Source of the DNA: Gigaspora rosea | Lineage: Eukaryota; Glomeromycota; Glomeromycetes; Diversisporales; Gigasporaceae | Assembly: GCA_003550325.1 (NCBI GenBank) | Contig: QKWP01000127.1 | Span: 338,881-402,880 of the forward strand | Direction of reading: 5' to 3' | Length of the DNA stretch: 64,000 nt | Shown: positions 35,194 through 47,397 of the stretch, one piece after another | Numbering within the stretch: position 1 is the stretch's first letter | Layout of the letters: each line of letters opens with the position of its first letter | Position numbers and translations under genes: made by a program | Notes under the pieces: model-generated | What the model was told of the DNA's origin: nothing | Database searches by the model: none | What the model saw: only the letters and a program-made list of their open reading frames with translations

Positions 35194-35848
35194 CTGCCCT
35201 ATAAGAAAAATGGACCGTAAAGGGACGGGTTGGGGAGTAAAGGCACGGGTTTTGGTGGCACGGATTAAACCCATATTTGGTACGTAGGAGGCTTGGATTG
35301 GCATGGATTTTTGGCCCGTGGTGGACCGTATGCCCGTACAAAATGGACCGTTAATGACTCGGGTTTTGCAACACTTTACTAGTCCAAATGGCACGGGATT
35401 TGGCCAGGTAATTAACGTGAATTAACGTGTGATAAAAAAAAAAAATATACATACAAGTAGATTACATAAATTTATATCAACAATCAATACAATATAAACA
35501 AACTAACAACTGCTCATGTATCAAAATTTTGCAAGGAATTTTTTTTGTTAAGACACCCAGAGCAGTTTCATTAGTGAAATTATGAGATATCGCAATTTTT
35601 TTTAAAAAAATCGTATATTGATCTTTCGCTCTTCGTGAAACGAGCCAACACGTACCACCTTCGACACGTATCATTCCGTGAAATGAAGGTGCCATTACGT
35701 ATGACGTGTCATAACGTGCCACCTCCCCCGTACCACTTTTTACCGTGATATTCCGTCAACAGCTCTATACGTACCACTCCGACCGTGCCATTCCGTGGAT
35801 TCCAGACACAACCCGTACCACACCCCGGACCACTTTTTTTATAGGCTG
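35194..35848. mobile_element. 655-bp TA-flanked element rich in GTACCAC/GGTACG words
   Basis: The inverted ends CTGCCCTATAAGAAAAATGG and CAGCCTATAAAAAAAGTGGT lie next to TA (35192-35193, 35849-35850). The whole is built of inverted words such as GGCACGGG and CCGTACCAC, so ORFs on both strands are artefacts. A lone end of the same family (CCATAAAAAAAGTGGTCCGG) is at 41150. Confidence 0.75.
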
Positions 35849-36986
35849 TACTTGAATTATAGAAATTGATTGCCATGACTATAGGAGAAAATTTCATGTT
35901 TCAGGATAGAATGAAATTCAATTAGTAGATCAATTAGTTAATAAAATTATTAGAAACAAGTTTTTGGTATCTATGACCAGTGGTTCATATTTTCCTTTCT
36001 AATGAATGATTATAATTGTTGTAAAGAACGATTGCATTACTTTGTTCGTATGACACAAGTGCGTGAGAATATATACACTAATTAGTGACGTAGTGTAGGT
36101 TTGTGATAACATAATATAACCTTAATTATGTCTTTGATTTCACTAAAAAAAACTAAAATGATGATCAGTACGATAACATTTACTGATTAATCATCCAAAT
36201 TTCGATAACCGACGAGAAGTATTAAATGCTTCAAATATAATATTTGCATCATGTCGATACTATACAGTGTTGTATACAATATAGAGTATTAAATAGGTAT
36301 TTTATACCCCCATACCTTACATTTCTTGTTCTACATACCATACCGATACTGATCATCTGTAAATCTCGTCTATTGAGAGATCATAATATTAATTATAAAT
36401 GCGAATAAAAATTTGAGGTTATTACTATACCGCGCTGCTGAAGAAAGTCTGAACCGCTGAAACGGTCTTATAGTCGAACTTATCTAAGTGCATATGTTTT
36501 GCGTCATTTCACAATTTGGGTCGATTTCAAATTGACCAAAGTCCTTCTTAAATTTTGAAACGACGTATGCACTTTATATCTTACTCGGTGAAAAAACTAA
36601 AAAAGATAAAATTATATGACCAAGTGTTAAAATTTACGCAAAATTTCATATAACAGATAAAGAAATAACATAAATTTGCGTAAATTACAGTTATATTGAG
36701 AAAAATTGGTTTATAAATTTAAATAAAAAAAAATCGCATAATCAATAAAATGTAAAAAAATTCACATGTTGAAAATTTTAAAAATTTTTACATTACCACG
36801 TAGATAGTACTCACATCGTCGTTTAACGACAGGTCCAGTATCTAATTGTAGAAAAATAAAAAAAATTATACTGTTTATCAGCTGAAATTCTAAAATTATT
36901 ATCGATATATCACTATAAATTAGCCATGATTAATTGTCACATGTGAAGTACACTTATATATAGAGTGTACAATATGGGTTCGTAGC

Positions 36987-37248
36987 CGACAATCACTTCA
37001 CCGACATAACATTTCACCGACAAATACTCACCGACAAGTTCATTTTACCGACAGTTTGTTTCATCGAAGTTCATTTCACCGACAAGTTTTTTTTTCAAAA
37101 AGCACACTAACTTTAGCCCTAATTCTACCTAATTCTATCAGACCCTAACGATAATGGCCAGAATTACTTTGTCGGTGAAATGAACTTCGGTGAAAACTTG
37201 TCGGTGAATAATTGTCGGTGAAATGTTATGTCGGTGAAGTGATTGTCG
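36987..37248. mobile_element. 262-bp foldback MITE with CACCGACA repeats
   Basis: Ends CGACAATCACTTCACCGACA and its inverse at the right. Each arm contains four to five TTTCACCGACA units, so the arms are themselves short tandem repeats. The centre (37105-37155) is unrelated. Confidence 0.85.
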
Positions 37249-37579
37249 ATTAATTGATTGCCACCCGTACAGGTACAATATGGAATGTCGATTTTATACC
37301 TTTTATCGCGTTATTTTTGAAGGACTGATTTTCAAAATAACGAACACGAGCGTTATTTCAAACTTATACAGTATCCAAAAAAATACTTTCATAATCAACC
37401 TAGTTTAGGTCCTAATCATGTCATTTTGTTAAACTATTCAAGTCATCAGTCTATTTGTATATCGTACAGATGATATTAAATAAAAAGCTATAAAGTATCC
37501 ATTTTTTTCTTTTAATGAATTTAAAGATTTATTATTTCCTATAATATTTAGCATTTATTATTTTATTACCAAAATAATA

Positions 37580-38854
37580 ATGAAAGTTATTTACTTTATA
37601 ATTATTTTATTCATATCATTACAAAGTTATTCAATTTATGCACAACAGGATCATCCATTAGCACAATTATGGGGAATAAACGATGCTGAAGTACCCGAAT
37701 GGTTGGATGATGAGAAATATTTGATCATGATTGATGGAATCTTACGTCCAATATTAGCAGAGGATAATTTTATTGCAAGCTTTGGAGGAACCTATATAGA
37801 TATATTTAAAAATTGGTTAGTTGTCAATACAGTAGACTATTCTAAAGTTGCGGAATTGTTAGCCTTGCCACAAATAAGTCCATATAATGAATCATTACAT
37901 TTTGAAAATGTAACCGATTCCATAGAACAATTGAAAGATTCTTTTCGAGAGATAACGCTTATAGCTGATAGTTATTATGTACGAGGAGCTTTAATTTACA
38001 TTAATATGGAACTTAATAATATTGTTATATATTTTTTTGAAACCGGAATTAATCATACAGTGTTTATTAATGCTGTCGAACCTTTTAATCCGGAAATAAT
38101 TTATGCAAATACTCAATCTGGTTCAAAAAATATAATTCGACGTGATGTTAATTCACGTGAAATAGTTGTTAATGTATTTGGTGGTGATGGGGTATACAAC
38201 GAAGCTGAAGGTGGCGTTATGTGTTCTATTGGATATTGGTTAAAACATCAACAAACTTCAGATAATTTGTACATTACAACCGCAGGACATTGCTATGATG
38301 ATGAGAGCCCTGGTGAAAACTATTTTTATTATACACCATGGAATTCTGAATTACATGTATTACCTATTGGACCTATTCAATTTGAGTCTAGAGCATATGG
38401 TTTTTACGATGTTGCCGTAATTATAGTTGAAAATGAAGATTTAAATCCTCAGTTCGTTATAAGAAATGATGATGCTGATCAATATAGAGAATTAATTATA
38501 CTTAATGATAGACCTTTATCTAGCCATTATGCTCATATATGTAAATCTGGCGTCATAACGCATCTTACTTGCGGTTATGTATTAGGTTTTGATGGGGTTT
38601 TCTATGGAATTGAAGAAAATTACAAAGTAGTTGAATTAATTGTTACAGATTTGTACGGTCTTTTAGGTGATGCTGGTGGGTCTGTATTTTCTTTTGCTTC
38701 ACCGAGAAATTTAAATTCAGTGGATGCACATGGTGCAGTTGTTACTGTTGGACCAGGGATATGTGCTGTTCAATCGTTAGATACAATTATAGATTTTGTA
38801 CATGAAAGACTAGGAATTTTTCGAGATATTATTGCTTATGTGGAAGGTTCATAA
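37580..38854 (+). CDS. secreted trypsin-like (S1) peptidase homologue, catalytic Ser replaced
   Basis: 424 residues, intronless. A signal peptide (1-21, ending SIYA) is followed by a propeptide-like region (22-188) with three possible N-glycosylation sites (N103, N110, N158), and a dibasic RR at 187-188 that could be a Kex2-type processing site. The peptidase domain (about 189-420) has TTAGHCYDD with His237, YDVAVII with Asp277 and LLGDAGGSVFSF at 361-372. The family motif is GDSGG; here residue 365 is Ala (codon GCT at 38672-38674) where the nucleophile Ser (for example TCT) is expected. Cys215/Cys238 and Cys321/Cys331 could form the usual disulfides. Overall it resembles streptogrisin/alpha-lytic-like S1 proteins. 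If the change is real the product is secreted but cannot cleave by the usual mechanism; binding or inhibitory roles are possible. Confidence 0.9.
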   Translation: MKVIYFIIILFISLQSYSIYAQQDHPLAQLWGINDAEVPEWLDDEKYLIMIDGILRPILAEDNFIASFGGTYIDIFKNWLVVNTVDYSKVAELLALPQISPYNESLHFENVTDSIEQLKDSFREITLIADSYYVRGALIYINMELNNIVIYFFETGINHTVFINAVEPFNPEIIYANTQSGSKNIIRRDVNSREIVVNVFGGDGVYNEAEGGVMCSIGYWLKHQQTSDNLYITTAGHCYDDESPGENYFYYTPWNSELHVLPIGPIQFESRAYGFYDVAVIIVENEDLNPQFVIRNDDADQYRELIILNDRPLSSHYAHICKSGVITHLTCGYVLGFDGVFYGIEENYKVVELIVTDLYGLLGDAGGSVFSFASPRNLNSVDAHGAVVTVGPGICAVQSLDTIIDFVHERLGIFRDIIAYVEGS

Positions 38855-40891
38855 TAGCATTTTTATCCAGTTATTTATCCTTAATTTAAGTTGCTATACT
38901 TATTAATCATGCGTTTAAAGTTAAGTGCCAATAAATAATGAATTTGAATTTAGTATATAGTTTGATGATTTATAGTGAATAGGTTTTTATAGTTTTAAAT
39001 ACGCACCATTAAATAACCTGCTCTATTTTTGACCAATGGAAAGGTTATTAACAGTTGGTTGTAAAAAAATTTATTCAATTTCCTTTGATAAATTGCATTG
39101 TAATTTGTGCTTTTTATTTTTTTTTCCCGAATGTTATAAGTACATTAGTAATTTTTACTATGATCAAATTTTTATGTTACACGAATCATAACACAATTAT
39201 GGTTTTTCGTTTTAATTTTTTACTAGCATCACCCGGTGTAAAGCTTGTCTACATCATAAATTTAATGTATTTTAAATAAGAACATGATTTTAATATTTCG
39301 TTTGTTTATTATATTATTTAATAGGTCGATATAAATAAATTACACTTTAAGCTTATAATGACTTTCAGTTTTTTGTAAGTATATACTGTAATAATTATTA
39401 TTATATTATATATATGAATACATACTTGTACAGTAAGCACTTTTATTTTTCTATAACATACTTTACACAGTACGGAATATAATAAGAAAAGCGCAAGTTG
39501 AACGCTGCGTGGTAAAAGGATTATTCTATACTATTATTGTTCCGAGCCATTTCTGAACTTACTTCAATTCCGAATTGAAACGTGTTCTTTCTCGATTTTC
39601 ATAGATCATGAGACCATAGAATAATTACTTATTAATAATTACATTTATATTTGCAATGATCTTTTTCATTGATATTTATAAAGACAATTCTTTTATTGTT
39701 TCATCTTTTTTTTTTTATACACTTTATTGAGCAAGGATATGACTTCGTGACTCGTGAAATTCGTTATAATGAATGTTTAAATACTAAAAAATTCCGATCT
39801 TCAGTGTAACCCGAAATTCAACAGAAGAACTGCTCATGCCTAAACAAGATATGAATAACTTGGGGATGCAAGTTTGTCAAGTTTGTTATGTCGAAAATTT
39901 TACGAAATAATCTGTGCTACCACCAGGCTGAGCATGATGGTCATGAAAAAACCTGGAAAAGATAAATTTGGTTTTTTTTTTTTTAAAAAAAAATTTAGTA
40001 ATCTTCTTATTAGATTCGGATTAGACAAGACACCCGACCAGATTCCTGCTGTTGCCGAAAAACGAATGCGGATGTGTTCTACGCAAGGAATGTAAAAATT
40101 ATTAATTATTTGTTAAAATATATATGAATATTCGAATGTATTCCTTTAATGTATGAAAAGTTAGCATTTAATACTTAGTGATTCATTTTTATTCGCGCTT
40201 ATTTATTTATTTATTTATTTATTTTTAATTTTTTTTACTTTATTATTATTATTATTTTCGCTTTTTTTTTTTTATTAATTGATAAATGGATAGCGGTTCT
40301 AAATAACAAATGACATTTCACGATTCACGAATAAGAAATGATGCGGATCATTATATTAACATATATCAATTGAGATCAACATGCATAAATTCAGAAATGA
40401 TGTGGAACATTATAATCATAAAGGGTTTCAGAATTAAAATTCGTAAATCTTATTTTGAAAAACAAGAAGACATATTTATTATCAAACAAGGTATTTTTGA
40501 GTGCGGTTTTTTTAAATGGTGTGATATTTATAGAGTTTATTTATACCAGGGGAACAGAGTGATATATATGAAGTGTATGGTTTATAAGCATTTTAGTGAT
40601 AAACGTATTGAAAATTCTGCATCTCTTTATATTATATTTATTTATCGTATGAGAATTGTTTAACCTTTATCAGTTTTTTTTTTTTGAATAAAGTATATGA
40701 TAAAAAAAGTCTTTTTATTATTGTCTTTCGGAAATGCATTAACTAAATATGCTGTGATCTCTTTTTTTATTATGTACTAGAATTTAAAATATGCAAAGCG
40801 GATCTACCATCTCGCAACGCAGGTTTCACCCTAATGCGAAAGTAATAGCGGATTTAATATAATTATGTAAATTTTGGTAATAAAAATATAG
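38855..40891. other. intergenic, two weak ORF candidates
   Basis: AATAAA at 38930 may end the peptidase transcript. Around 39838-40095 there are coding-like scraps in different frames (MPKQDMNNLGMQVCQVCYVE; DKTPDQIPAVAEKRMRMCST) separated by a poly-T run; they may be an eroded gene but I cannot name it. The ORF at 40310-40663 (117 residues, ATG start, Ile/Tyr-rich) has no visible domain and is probably chance. Confidence 0.3.
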
Positions 40892-40960
40892 TTTTTGATA
40901 ATACAATTTTTGTCCAGTATACCGTTTCAATATACTGGCCGAAAATTTTATTATCAAAAA
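40892..40960. repeat. 69-bp foldback hairpin
   Basis: TTTTTGATAATA...CCAGTATA pairs with TATACTGG...TATTATCAAAAA around CCGTTTCAA. A stand-alone foldback, possibly a minimal MITE. Confidence 0.7.
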
Positions 40961-41142
40961 ATAAAAATCCTACTAATTTGCAAATCAGTTGTAAATATTT
41001 GAATTCGATACAAAATATAACTATCTATATCGGAGTTATTCAACATTACTAAATTAGACTTTTCGTATAAATGCGAAATAACTCCTAAAAGTGTTCTGAA
41101 TTTTGATCAAATTAAGTTTCATCCTGGTTATTATTCGGTTAA

Positions 41143-41190
41143 TGCCCCCATAAAAAAAGTGGTCCGGGGTGTGGTACGGGTTGGTGCCAG
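41143..41190. repeat. lone terminus of the 35-kb element family
   Basis: CCATAAAAAAAGTGGTCCGG followed by GGTGTGGTACGGGTTG matches the right terminal repeat of the element at 35194-35848. No partner end is seen nearby, so it is a truncated copy. Confidence 0.7.
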
Positions 41191-41429
41191 GTATGCACAA
41201 AATGAGTGCACATAAAGCATAATATTTAAAATGACATATTTCTTGTATAACAATTCACCCCCACATATAAGAAAACGATAACGCTGATCATAAATCAAAA
41301 GAGTTATCGATCGACTTATCTAATACGAACTGGTCACATATAACCAAAATAAGAACCAAAACGGTAATGATAAAAATGATACAGTAGTATTCAATTGAAG
41401 AAAAATAGCTGAATTACATGACAAAAAAA

Positions 41430-42330
41430 AAAAAATCAAAATTCATTAATGATCAAAAATTAACAGAAATAGCTATACAATAGGAATAAATAATATTGGC
41501 TATTGTATTCAAGATGTAATCAGAGTCAAAAAATATAAGCCTAAGATATTCATTTACTATACAAAGTCTGTAGATATAAGTTATACTAGTGCAATATAGA
41601 GTTTTGTACATTGCTACCAAGACAATATAAGCATGACCAAGAATAAAAATAAGGTTGGGTTGTTATTCACTATAAAAATAAAAATTATTTTAGTATAATC
41701 TATAGTTTTGGGCATTATTATAAAAAGAAATAAGTGTTAAAAAGAACAGAATTAGAGGTGAAGAGGATCAATATAAGGTGCTCAATTATTACTAATAATA
41801 TACTATAGACAAAAGCAAAGCTTTTGAATGGTATTTAAAAAATATTAACAGTATTTGGGGTAGAACCAATAGATCTGAAACCTGCTATCGAATAGGAAAA
41901 AGCACAGTTAAAAATGAAAGAATGGTGCTTAAATGAAATTTAAAGTCTGCCAAAAGTAAAAAATTACCCAAAACCTATGAGTCTCTTGAGATTGCATATA
42001 TAGTACAAAAAGTGAAAATTGAATTATTTAAGACTCAAATTGTCATAACCTAATGCAAGAGCAGGAGGTTAATTTGTTATTATAAATAAATATGTAAAGG
42101 TTAACCAGAAATACAATTTATGTACTAACAATCTCCAAGAGATGTGCAGTGCCTAGATAGATAAAGTTGCACAAATCCAAAGTCCACAAGCTTAAAGAAA
42201 CATGCAGATGAAAAGCAATAATATAGGAATAGTGAAATATAAGTATAGTGATAACATCTCATTTTTTAGCAACAATAAAGTAGAGTAGATTATGGTTAAA
42301 AGGGAGTGAATGAATAAATGAAAGGTTAGA
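41430..42330 (+). pseudogene. second Sel1-repeat relict
   Basis: Plus-strand pieces keep the Sel1 pattern: NIGYCIQDVIRVKKYKPKIF followed by IYYTKSVD (about 41495-41575), KSKAFEWYLKNIN (about 41815-41850), ETCYRIGKSTVKNERMVLK and NLKSAKS (about 41875-41955). Stops and slips separate them. DNA words such as GCTTTTGAATGGTATTTAAA are almost unchanged from the intact gene at 3.6-9.7 kb, so this copy decayed from a close paralogue. Confidence 0.75.
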
Positions 42331-42569
42331 GTTAAATTATGGAAATCTTTTATAATGATAAAGTTGCATACAGTATTTAAAATTTAGATCCAAAATTACT
42401 AAGTAATATACAGGTTTTAAATGCATAAATAATTAATTAATTGCACATGTGTGCATATAAAAAATTTTTTATTTGCACTATATACATGTAAAAAAATTAT
42501 TAAAGTAGATAAATATAGTAAAATCTTTGATTTACAAATTATCATTATCTTTTTTGTTATTGTTTATTT

Positions 42570-43361
42570 GATAGGATTTAGGCCTAAAAACTACTAGTAG
42601 TACAGTTAGAAAAATAGGTTAAAAATCTAGAAAATTATATATATAAATAATTTTTATGTACTAAAATCTGATTAATACTATAGTATAGTTTAGCAGAATT
42701 TTTTGTAATATTAATAATAAACTTGTTTTAAAAAAAATTCCTTTGTAACTGCTATTTTTTGTTGCTTCAAATGTACTATGTGTAGTACACTATAAATACT
42801 AAATTTTTTATAAATTTTTTTAATAGAATTAGTAAATTTAAATTTAAATTATATAAAAAATATTTATAGCTTACTATATTAAAAGTTTTATTATTAGTTA
42901 TATTATAAAAAATATTATTTTAAAGGTTTGTAAGCTATTAGTTAAAAATTATTACTATTTTGGTATTTTATATAGGTTCTATAGTTTTTTAACCATAAAT
43001 TAAAAAACATTTATTAAATAAATTTTGTTTAAATTTATCAAAAGTTGTTAAAAACAAACTTTTAATTTTAATTTATGAAATTTATTATTATTTAAGCCAA
43101 TACATCAAGAGCAATAAGTTTAAAAATTTATATGAAATCTATAAGTAAAATTTACCAGTAAAATAGCTAAAAATAGCCAAGTTTCAAAGATCTCTAAAAG
43201 ACTGTTTAAAGTTATGATATTTTTTTACATAATGCAATTTACCTAAAGTATATTGCAATAATATTTAATAGATTTTTTATTATTAAAATTAGTCAATAAT
43301 TAGCTTTAAATAGTATCACTATGTAGTACAAAGTACTACTGATGATAGCCTAAATCCTATC
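42570..43361. mobile_element. candidate inverted-repeat element (about 790 bp)
   Basis: The left end GATAGGATTTAGGCCTAAAA and the right end, reversed, GATAGGATTTAGGCTATCAT are followed on both sides by imperfect AGTAGTAC words. No ORF lies between them. Confidence 0.55.
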
Positions 43362-43585
43362 CATTAACTAAAAGAGACTATTTTATTAACTAAATTAGTG
43401 ATTAGTACAGAATAAGAGGTTAACTATCAACTAAATTAATACGAATACAGTTGTCTTCCCATATAATTGCTTCCTTAATTACTATTTTTTTAAATTTGTT
43501 TGCTGATTTTATAATAAAATTTTTTCTTTACAATTATATTTATATATAAAAATAGATAGTTGCTATATATAAAAGTTACAATTTT

Positions 43586-43734
43586 GACAACCAAAAGTTG
43601 TACGTGTGGCTAGTTGTACTCTTATTCAATGTAACTCAATTGTGGGTGCAACCAAAGAGGCGCCCTTGATCCACAGGCTTGATTAAATAAACTCTCACCC
43701 AAAGCGGGAACTTTAACACAAAAAAAAAAAAAAA
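43586..43734 (+). mobile_element. 149-bp SINE-like retroposon
   Basis: A short GC-richer block ending in a run of about 16 A is flanked by exact TTACAATTTT copies (43576-43585 and 43735-43744). It contains GTGGCTAGTTGTAC, weakly A-box-like. The poly(A) tail and 10-bp target duplication are the marks of LINE-mobilised insertion. Confidence 0.65.
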
Positions 43735-43791
43735 TTACAATTTTAATAAATAAATCAGCTTTTTGCAATAATTAAAAGGAGTTTGCTATTT

Positions 43792-44462
43792 ATTACCACT
43801 GGTAATCATTACTGGTAATCAATTTGCCAATTAAAATTTAGGATCAGATATAATATATAGATCAATTTTTGTGTAACAAAAACAAAGTATTTTTTAAAAA
43901 ATTGCTAAAATTGCTTCTAACCTAAAATTTTGCTATGAAACTACTTTTTTTTATACAAAAAAAAATTCCTTGCTAAATTTTACTATATACAAAGCACCTA
44001 TTCTAATCTTTAACTTTTGATTAGTAGTCCACAGTTAAAGGGGTAAAATTTTATAGTAAAGATCGATGGGCATATGACTAATAACCTTATATAGTAATGG
44101 AATGCCGTGTACTTCAATTCTTAAGAAAAAACTCTATAGTAAATGATTGAAAAATACTCATATATTATGATTTATCAAACCGATTTTGATAATTTTACTA
44201 CTATTAGAATCACAAAAATTAGCAACAAGGAGTGTTACTTAATAAAAAAAACTTTTATATATAAGCATGCCCCATTCCTACACTATAGAAAAAACATGAA
44301 TTTTCATATTTGTTTATTATAAGGTTTATCATTTTTTCCCTTTAGAAATGATATACCAATTAAATATTAAAGAGATTTATTTTATTTAATACAAACTGTT
44401 TGTTTTGTTTATTTTGTTTTATGCATTGTAGATCATACCGGTAATGATCACTACAGGTAATA
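43792..44462. mobile_element. candidate inverted-repeat element (about 670 bp)
   Basis: ATTACCACTGGTAATCATTA at the left pairs imperfectly with the reverse of the right end (ATTACCTGTAGTGATCATTA). The interior is plain AT-rich DNA with no ORF. Confidence 0.4.
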
Positions 44463-44516
44463 TGTAGTAATTTTTTAATTAAAATTGTTCAAAAAGATAA
44501 TATATTTACTCTGAAA

Positions 44517-45003
44517 TTTTTATGCAAATCAGATAACTTCTTATTGGTATTGTTTTTTATTTTACTTATCTACAAATATAACTAAAAAAAACTTGTAACT
44601 TTTTATAAAAATATAAAATAAAAAACATATTAATAAAATATTAATGATTCATATAATAATTCTATAATAGGCATATTTTATTCTCCTGAACAACTTTTCT
44701 ATTGCATAAAAATCTGATTTGCTTAATATAGCGACAATCAATAGTTGTATATAAAAAATTTTTATAATAAATTTTAAAAAACTTTACATACAATTATTGA
44801 TTTTTGCAATTTATAAAAGTCAAATTATACTAAGCAAATCAATTTTATGCAATAAAAAAATTGTTCAAAAGGACAAAATATATTTCATTAATGTTGTGTT
44901 TTTTTTTGCATTTCTATAAAAAATTATAAATTTATTTAGCTATATTTATAGGTATATAAATAAAAAACAGTACTAATAAAAAGTTATTTGTTTGCATAAA
45001 AAA
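44517..45003. repeat. 487-bp imperfect foldback
   Basis: The left half pairs with the right half almost throughout, for example GCATAAAAATCTGATTTGCT at 44704 with the reverse of 44835-44855, and GGTATTGTTTTTTATTT at 44547 with the reverse of 44953-44975. The centre is at about 44760. Confidence 0.65.
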
Positions 45004-45599
45004 CTAATAACCAATATTTTTTAAATTTTATTGATTATATTAATGCTTCCAAAAAAATATGATTGCCTGATTATTTTTTGGCATTAAAATTTTAAATTTT
45101 TGTTGCATATTATTTTTTGTGCATAAAAATTTCGAATCTTGTTGCACATTATTTTCTGTGCAAGCATTTAAATTAATTTAAATGCATGCATGTACATTTA
45201 CTTATCTAGGTTTTTATGCACAAAAAATTGCACTTGCACATGTGCATTTTGTGCAAGCCAATTTCAAATACTGGTTGCACATAATGAATAGTATTATAAT
45301 CAAAGCCAAAGTGCTAATACAAATAGAATTATTAATCTAATAGAAACTATTTAAAAAAAATAATTTAACTAGATGCAGTTGTTCTGCAGTAGTCATATAA
45401 GCATTAAAAAAAATTGTATATTCAAAATTGCCTCAACAGACAAATGCACACAATACAAAGAAAAATATTGAGGATTTGCCAGACCATCCTTTCAAGTAAG
45501 AGATAATTTTATGACTTTAAAATTTTTTTTATTATTACATTATTATGTTATTAGTATGTATTGTATTATTTTATTATTTTCTTATTTGGGATAGTATAA

Positions 45600-45991
45600 G
45601 AATGATTATTATAGCATATTGAAGTTTCTGACTCTCAGAAGGCAGTATAGACTCTCAAAAGGAGTTTCAAACTCTTGGAAGAGGTTAAAACTCCCAGAAG
45701 GAGGAAAAGACTCTCAGAGAGAGTTTAAGTCTCTAGATAAAATTCATAAGTATATAAAGGTTTAGTTTTTGTCTAAAAAAAAGGGAAGACAAGTAGTTAA
45801 TAATTGAGAAAAATCTTTAGTATTAGTGTAATAATCTAATATATTAATTTATAATAATAAAGAGAAACTTTATAATCCAAAATTATGTGTATTAGTTTAT
45901 TGATTTAAATATTTGATTTTAATTACTATTTGTTCACGATTGAAGCTAAATTGGTACAATTTCTATCAAGCACTCCCAACTAATTGTAACA
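45600..45991 (+). mobile_element. LTR-like end, copy 2, with short repeats
   Basis: The right 200 bp is related to 20640-20854. Upstream is a TATATAAAGG promoter-like box (45752-45761) and, at 45628-45735, five to six degenerate ACTCTCAGAAGGAG units. The segment ends CAACTAATTGTAACA exactly where the big inverted repeat starts. I infer a solo or truncated LTR read rightwards. Confidence 0.5.
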
Positions 45992-47210
45992 GAGGTCACT
46001 AAAATTTTGGGTTGAAATGCTTTGGTATGCATCAGAATCATGGTTAGCTGGATTGAAATCAATTAATTTTGCCCCAAGATCATAAAAATTTTTACTAATA
46101 AAATCATATCAATTCATTATATAAAAAATGCTTAGCTGATAATTTTGCTATAGAATTTACTAACAACTAGGGCTAAACACTGATCGAGAGCTGATACATC
46201 TAACCTGGAATTTTGGGAACCCTCCTGTAAAATTCCAGCTAGGACCTATAAAATTTTAGACATGAAATTTTTGCAAAAAATCTAAAATTTCAAGTATCAA
46301 CTCAAGTTTTCTAATATTTCTAAATTCTAGAGAATTTATATCCAAAATTATCAATTTTAACTAAAATTTTCTAAAAGTTCCATACTCTATTAATTATAGT
46401 ATGTGTTATGTAGGGATGTGATACTACACAGATTGAATTTCAGAATATGTATTTCAGTATTTTACGATTTTGGCCTGCATTAGCAGCAAACTACCATAGG
46501 GTCTGCGCAGTAGATGCAAAAAATCATCGATTTGCCTATCCCTAGTGATACAATTTATTTTAATAAAAATATTATACAAACTATTTAACTTCTAAGACAT
46601 ACAGTGCATGACTATTTGTATTAGATATTGATGCCATAATCTAGAGTCATAAATTTATGTGACTTAGTGCTATTTAATTCCTAATCATTTTATATTTGAT
46701 CAAATATTTTTCAAAACAATTGCCAAAACTTAAATACTTAATTATAGAAAATTCTACAATGTTATATTTTAACAAAAAAAAGAATGAACGTATAACAAAT
46801 TATCTAAATTAAATCAAAATTTATCTAAAATTTATTAGTTATGAAATTTAAATCAAAATTTCTAAAATTTATTAACTTTAAACTAAATTTGCTTAAATTT
46901 TTTTTGTTGTTATTAGAAAAAATTTTGAGTTTTTAAAACTAAAATTTTACACCAGTAATAATGTACGAATTTTACACGAGGGTCACAAAATTCCGGGTCG
47001 GATGCGTCGGATCTAGGTCGGCGTTTAGCCTGATTGTTAGCTAATTCTATAGCAAAATTATCAGCTGGGCATTTTTTACTTAATGAACGGATATGGTTTC
47101 ATTAGTGAAATTTTTTATGATCTTAGGGCAAAATTGATAAATCCGACCCAGCCGACCATGAGTCCGATGCATTCCGACGTATTCCAACTCGGAATTTTGG
47201 TGACCCTCCT
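45992..47210. mobile_element. 1.2-kb inverted-repeat element with unequally decayed arms
   Basis: The left arm from GAGGTCACTAAAATTTTGGG pairs with the reversed right arm from about 47210 (GAGGGTCACCAAAATTCCGA) and pairing continues for about 270 bp, through CTGATAATTTTGCTATAGAA and GGCTAAAC to GACCCTC.TGTAAAATTC (46220, 46975). Where arms differ, the left arm usually has T or A where the right has C or G. A small TAGGGAT-ended segment (46411-46544) may be nested in the middle. Confidence 0.75.
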
Positions 47211-47216
47211 GTATGA

Positions 47217-47397
47217 GTTCCATTGGCTCCACCTAGTCCATCGAGTCCATCGAGTCGATTACTACTATAAATGGTAACGCTAAACATAATGATCGAAAAT
47301 AGAAAATATATATATATAAATAGAAATAAAAATAAAAATAAAATTCGAGCACAGCCTAATTTCGGATTGTGTAGATCGGTTTTGCCCGTCACAACGG
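47217..47397 (-). mobile_element. fragment of the 11-18-kb LTR family
   Basis: GTCCATCGAGTCCATCGAGT, then TAAATGGTAACGCTAAA, an AGAAATAAAAATAAA run and TTTTGCCCGTCACAAC match the segment 12078-12241 of the 3' LTR. Only the last 180 bp survives. The ORFs overlapping it are by-products. Confidence 0.75.

Noticed and set aside
35060..35897. Five ORFs on both strands
   Set aside because: They overlap the word-built inverted-repeat element and change frame with it.
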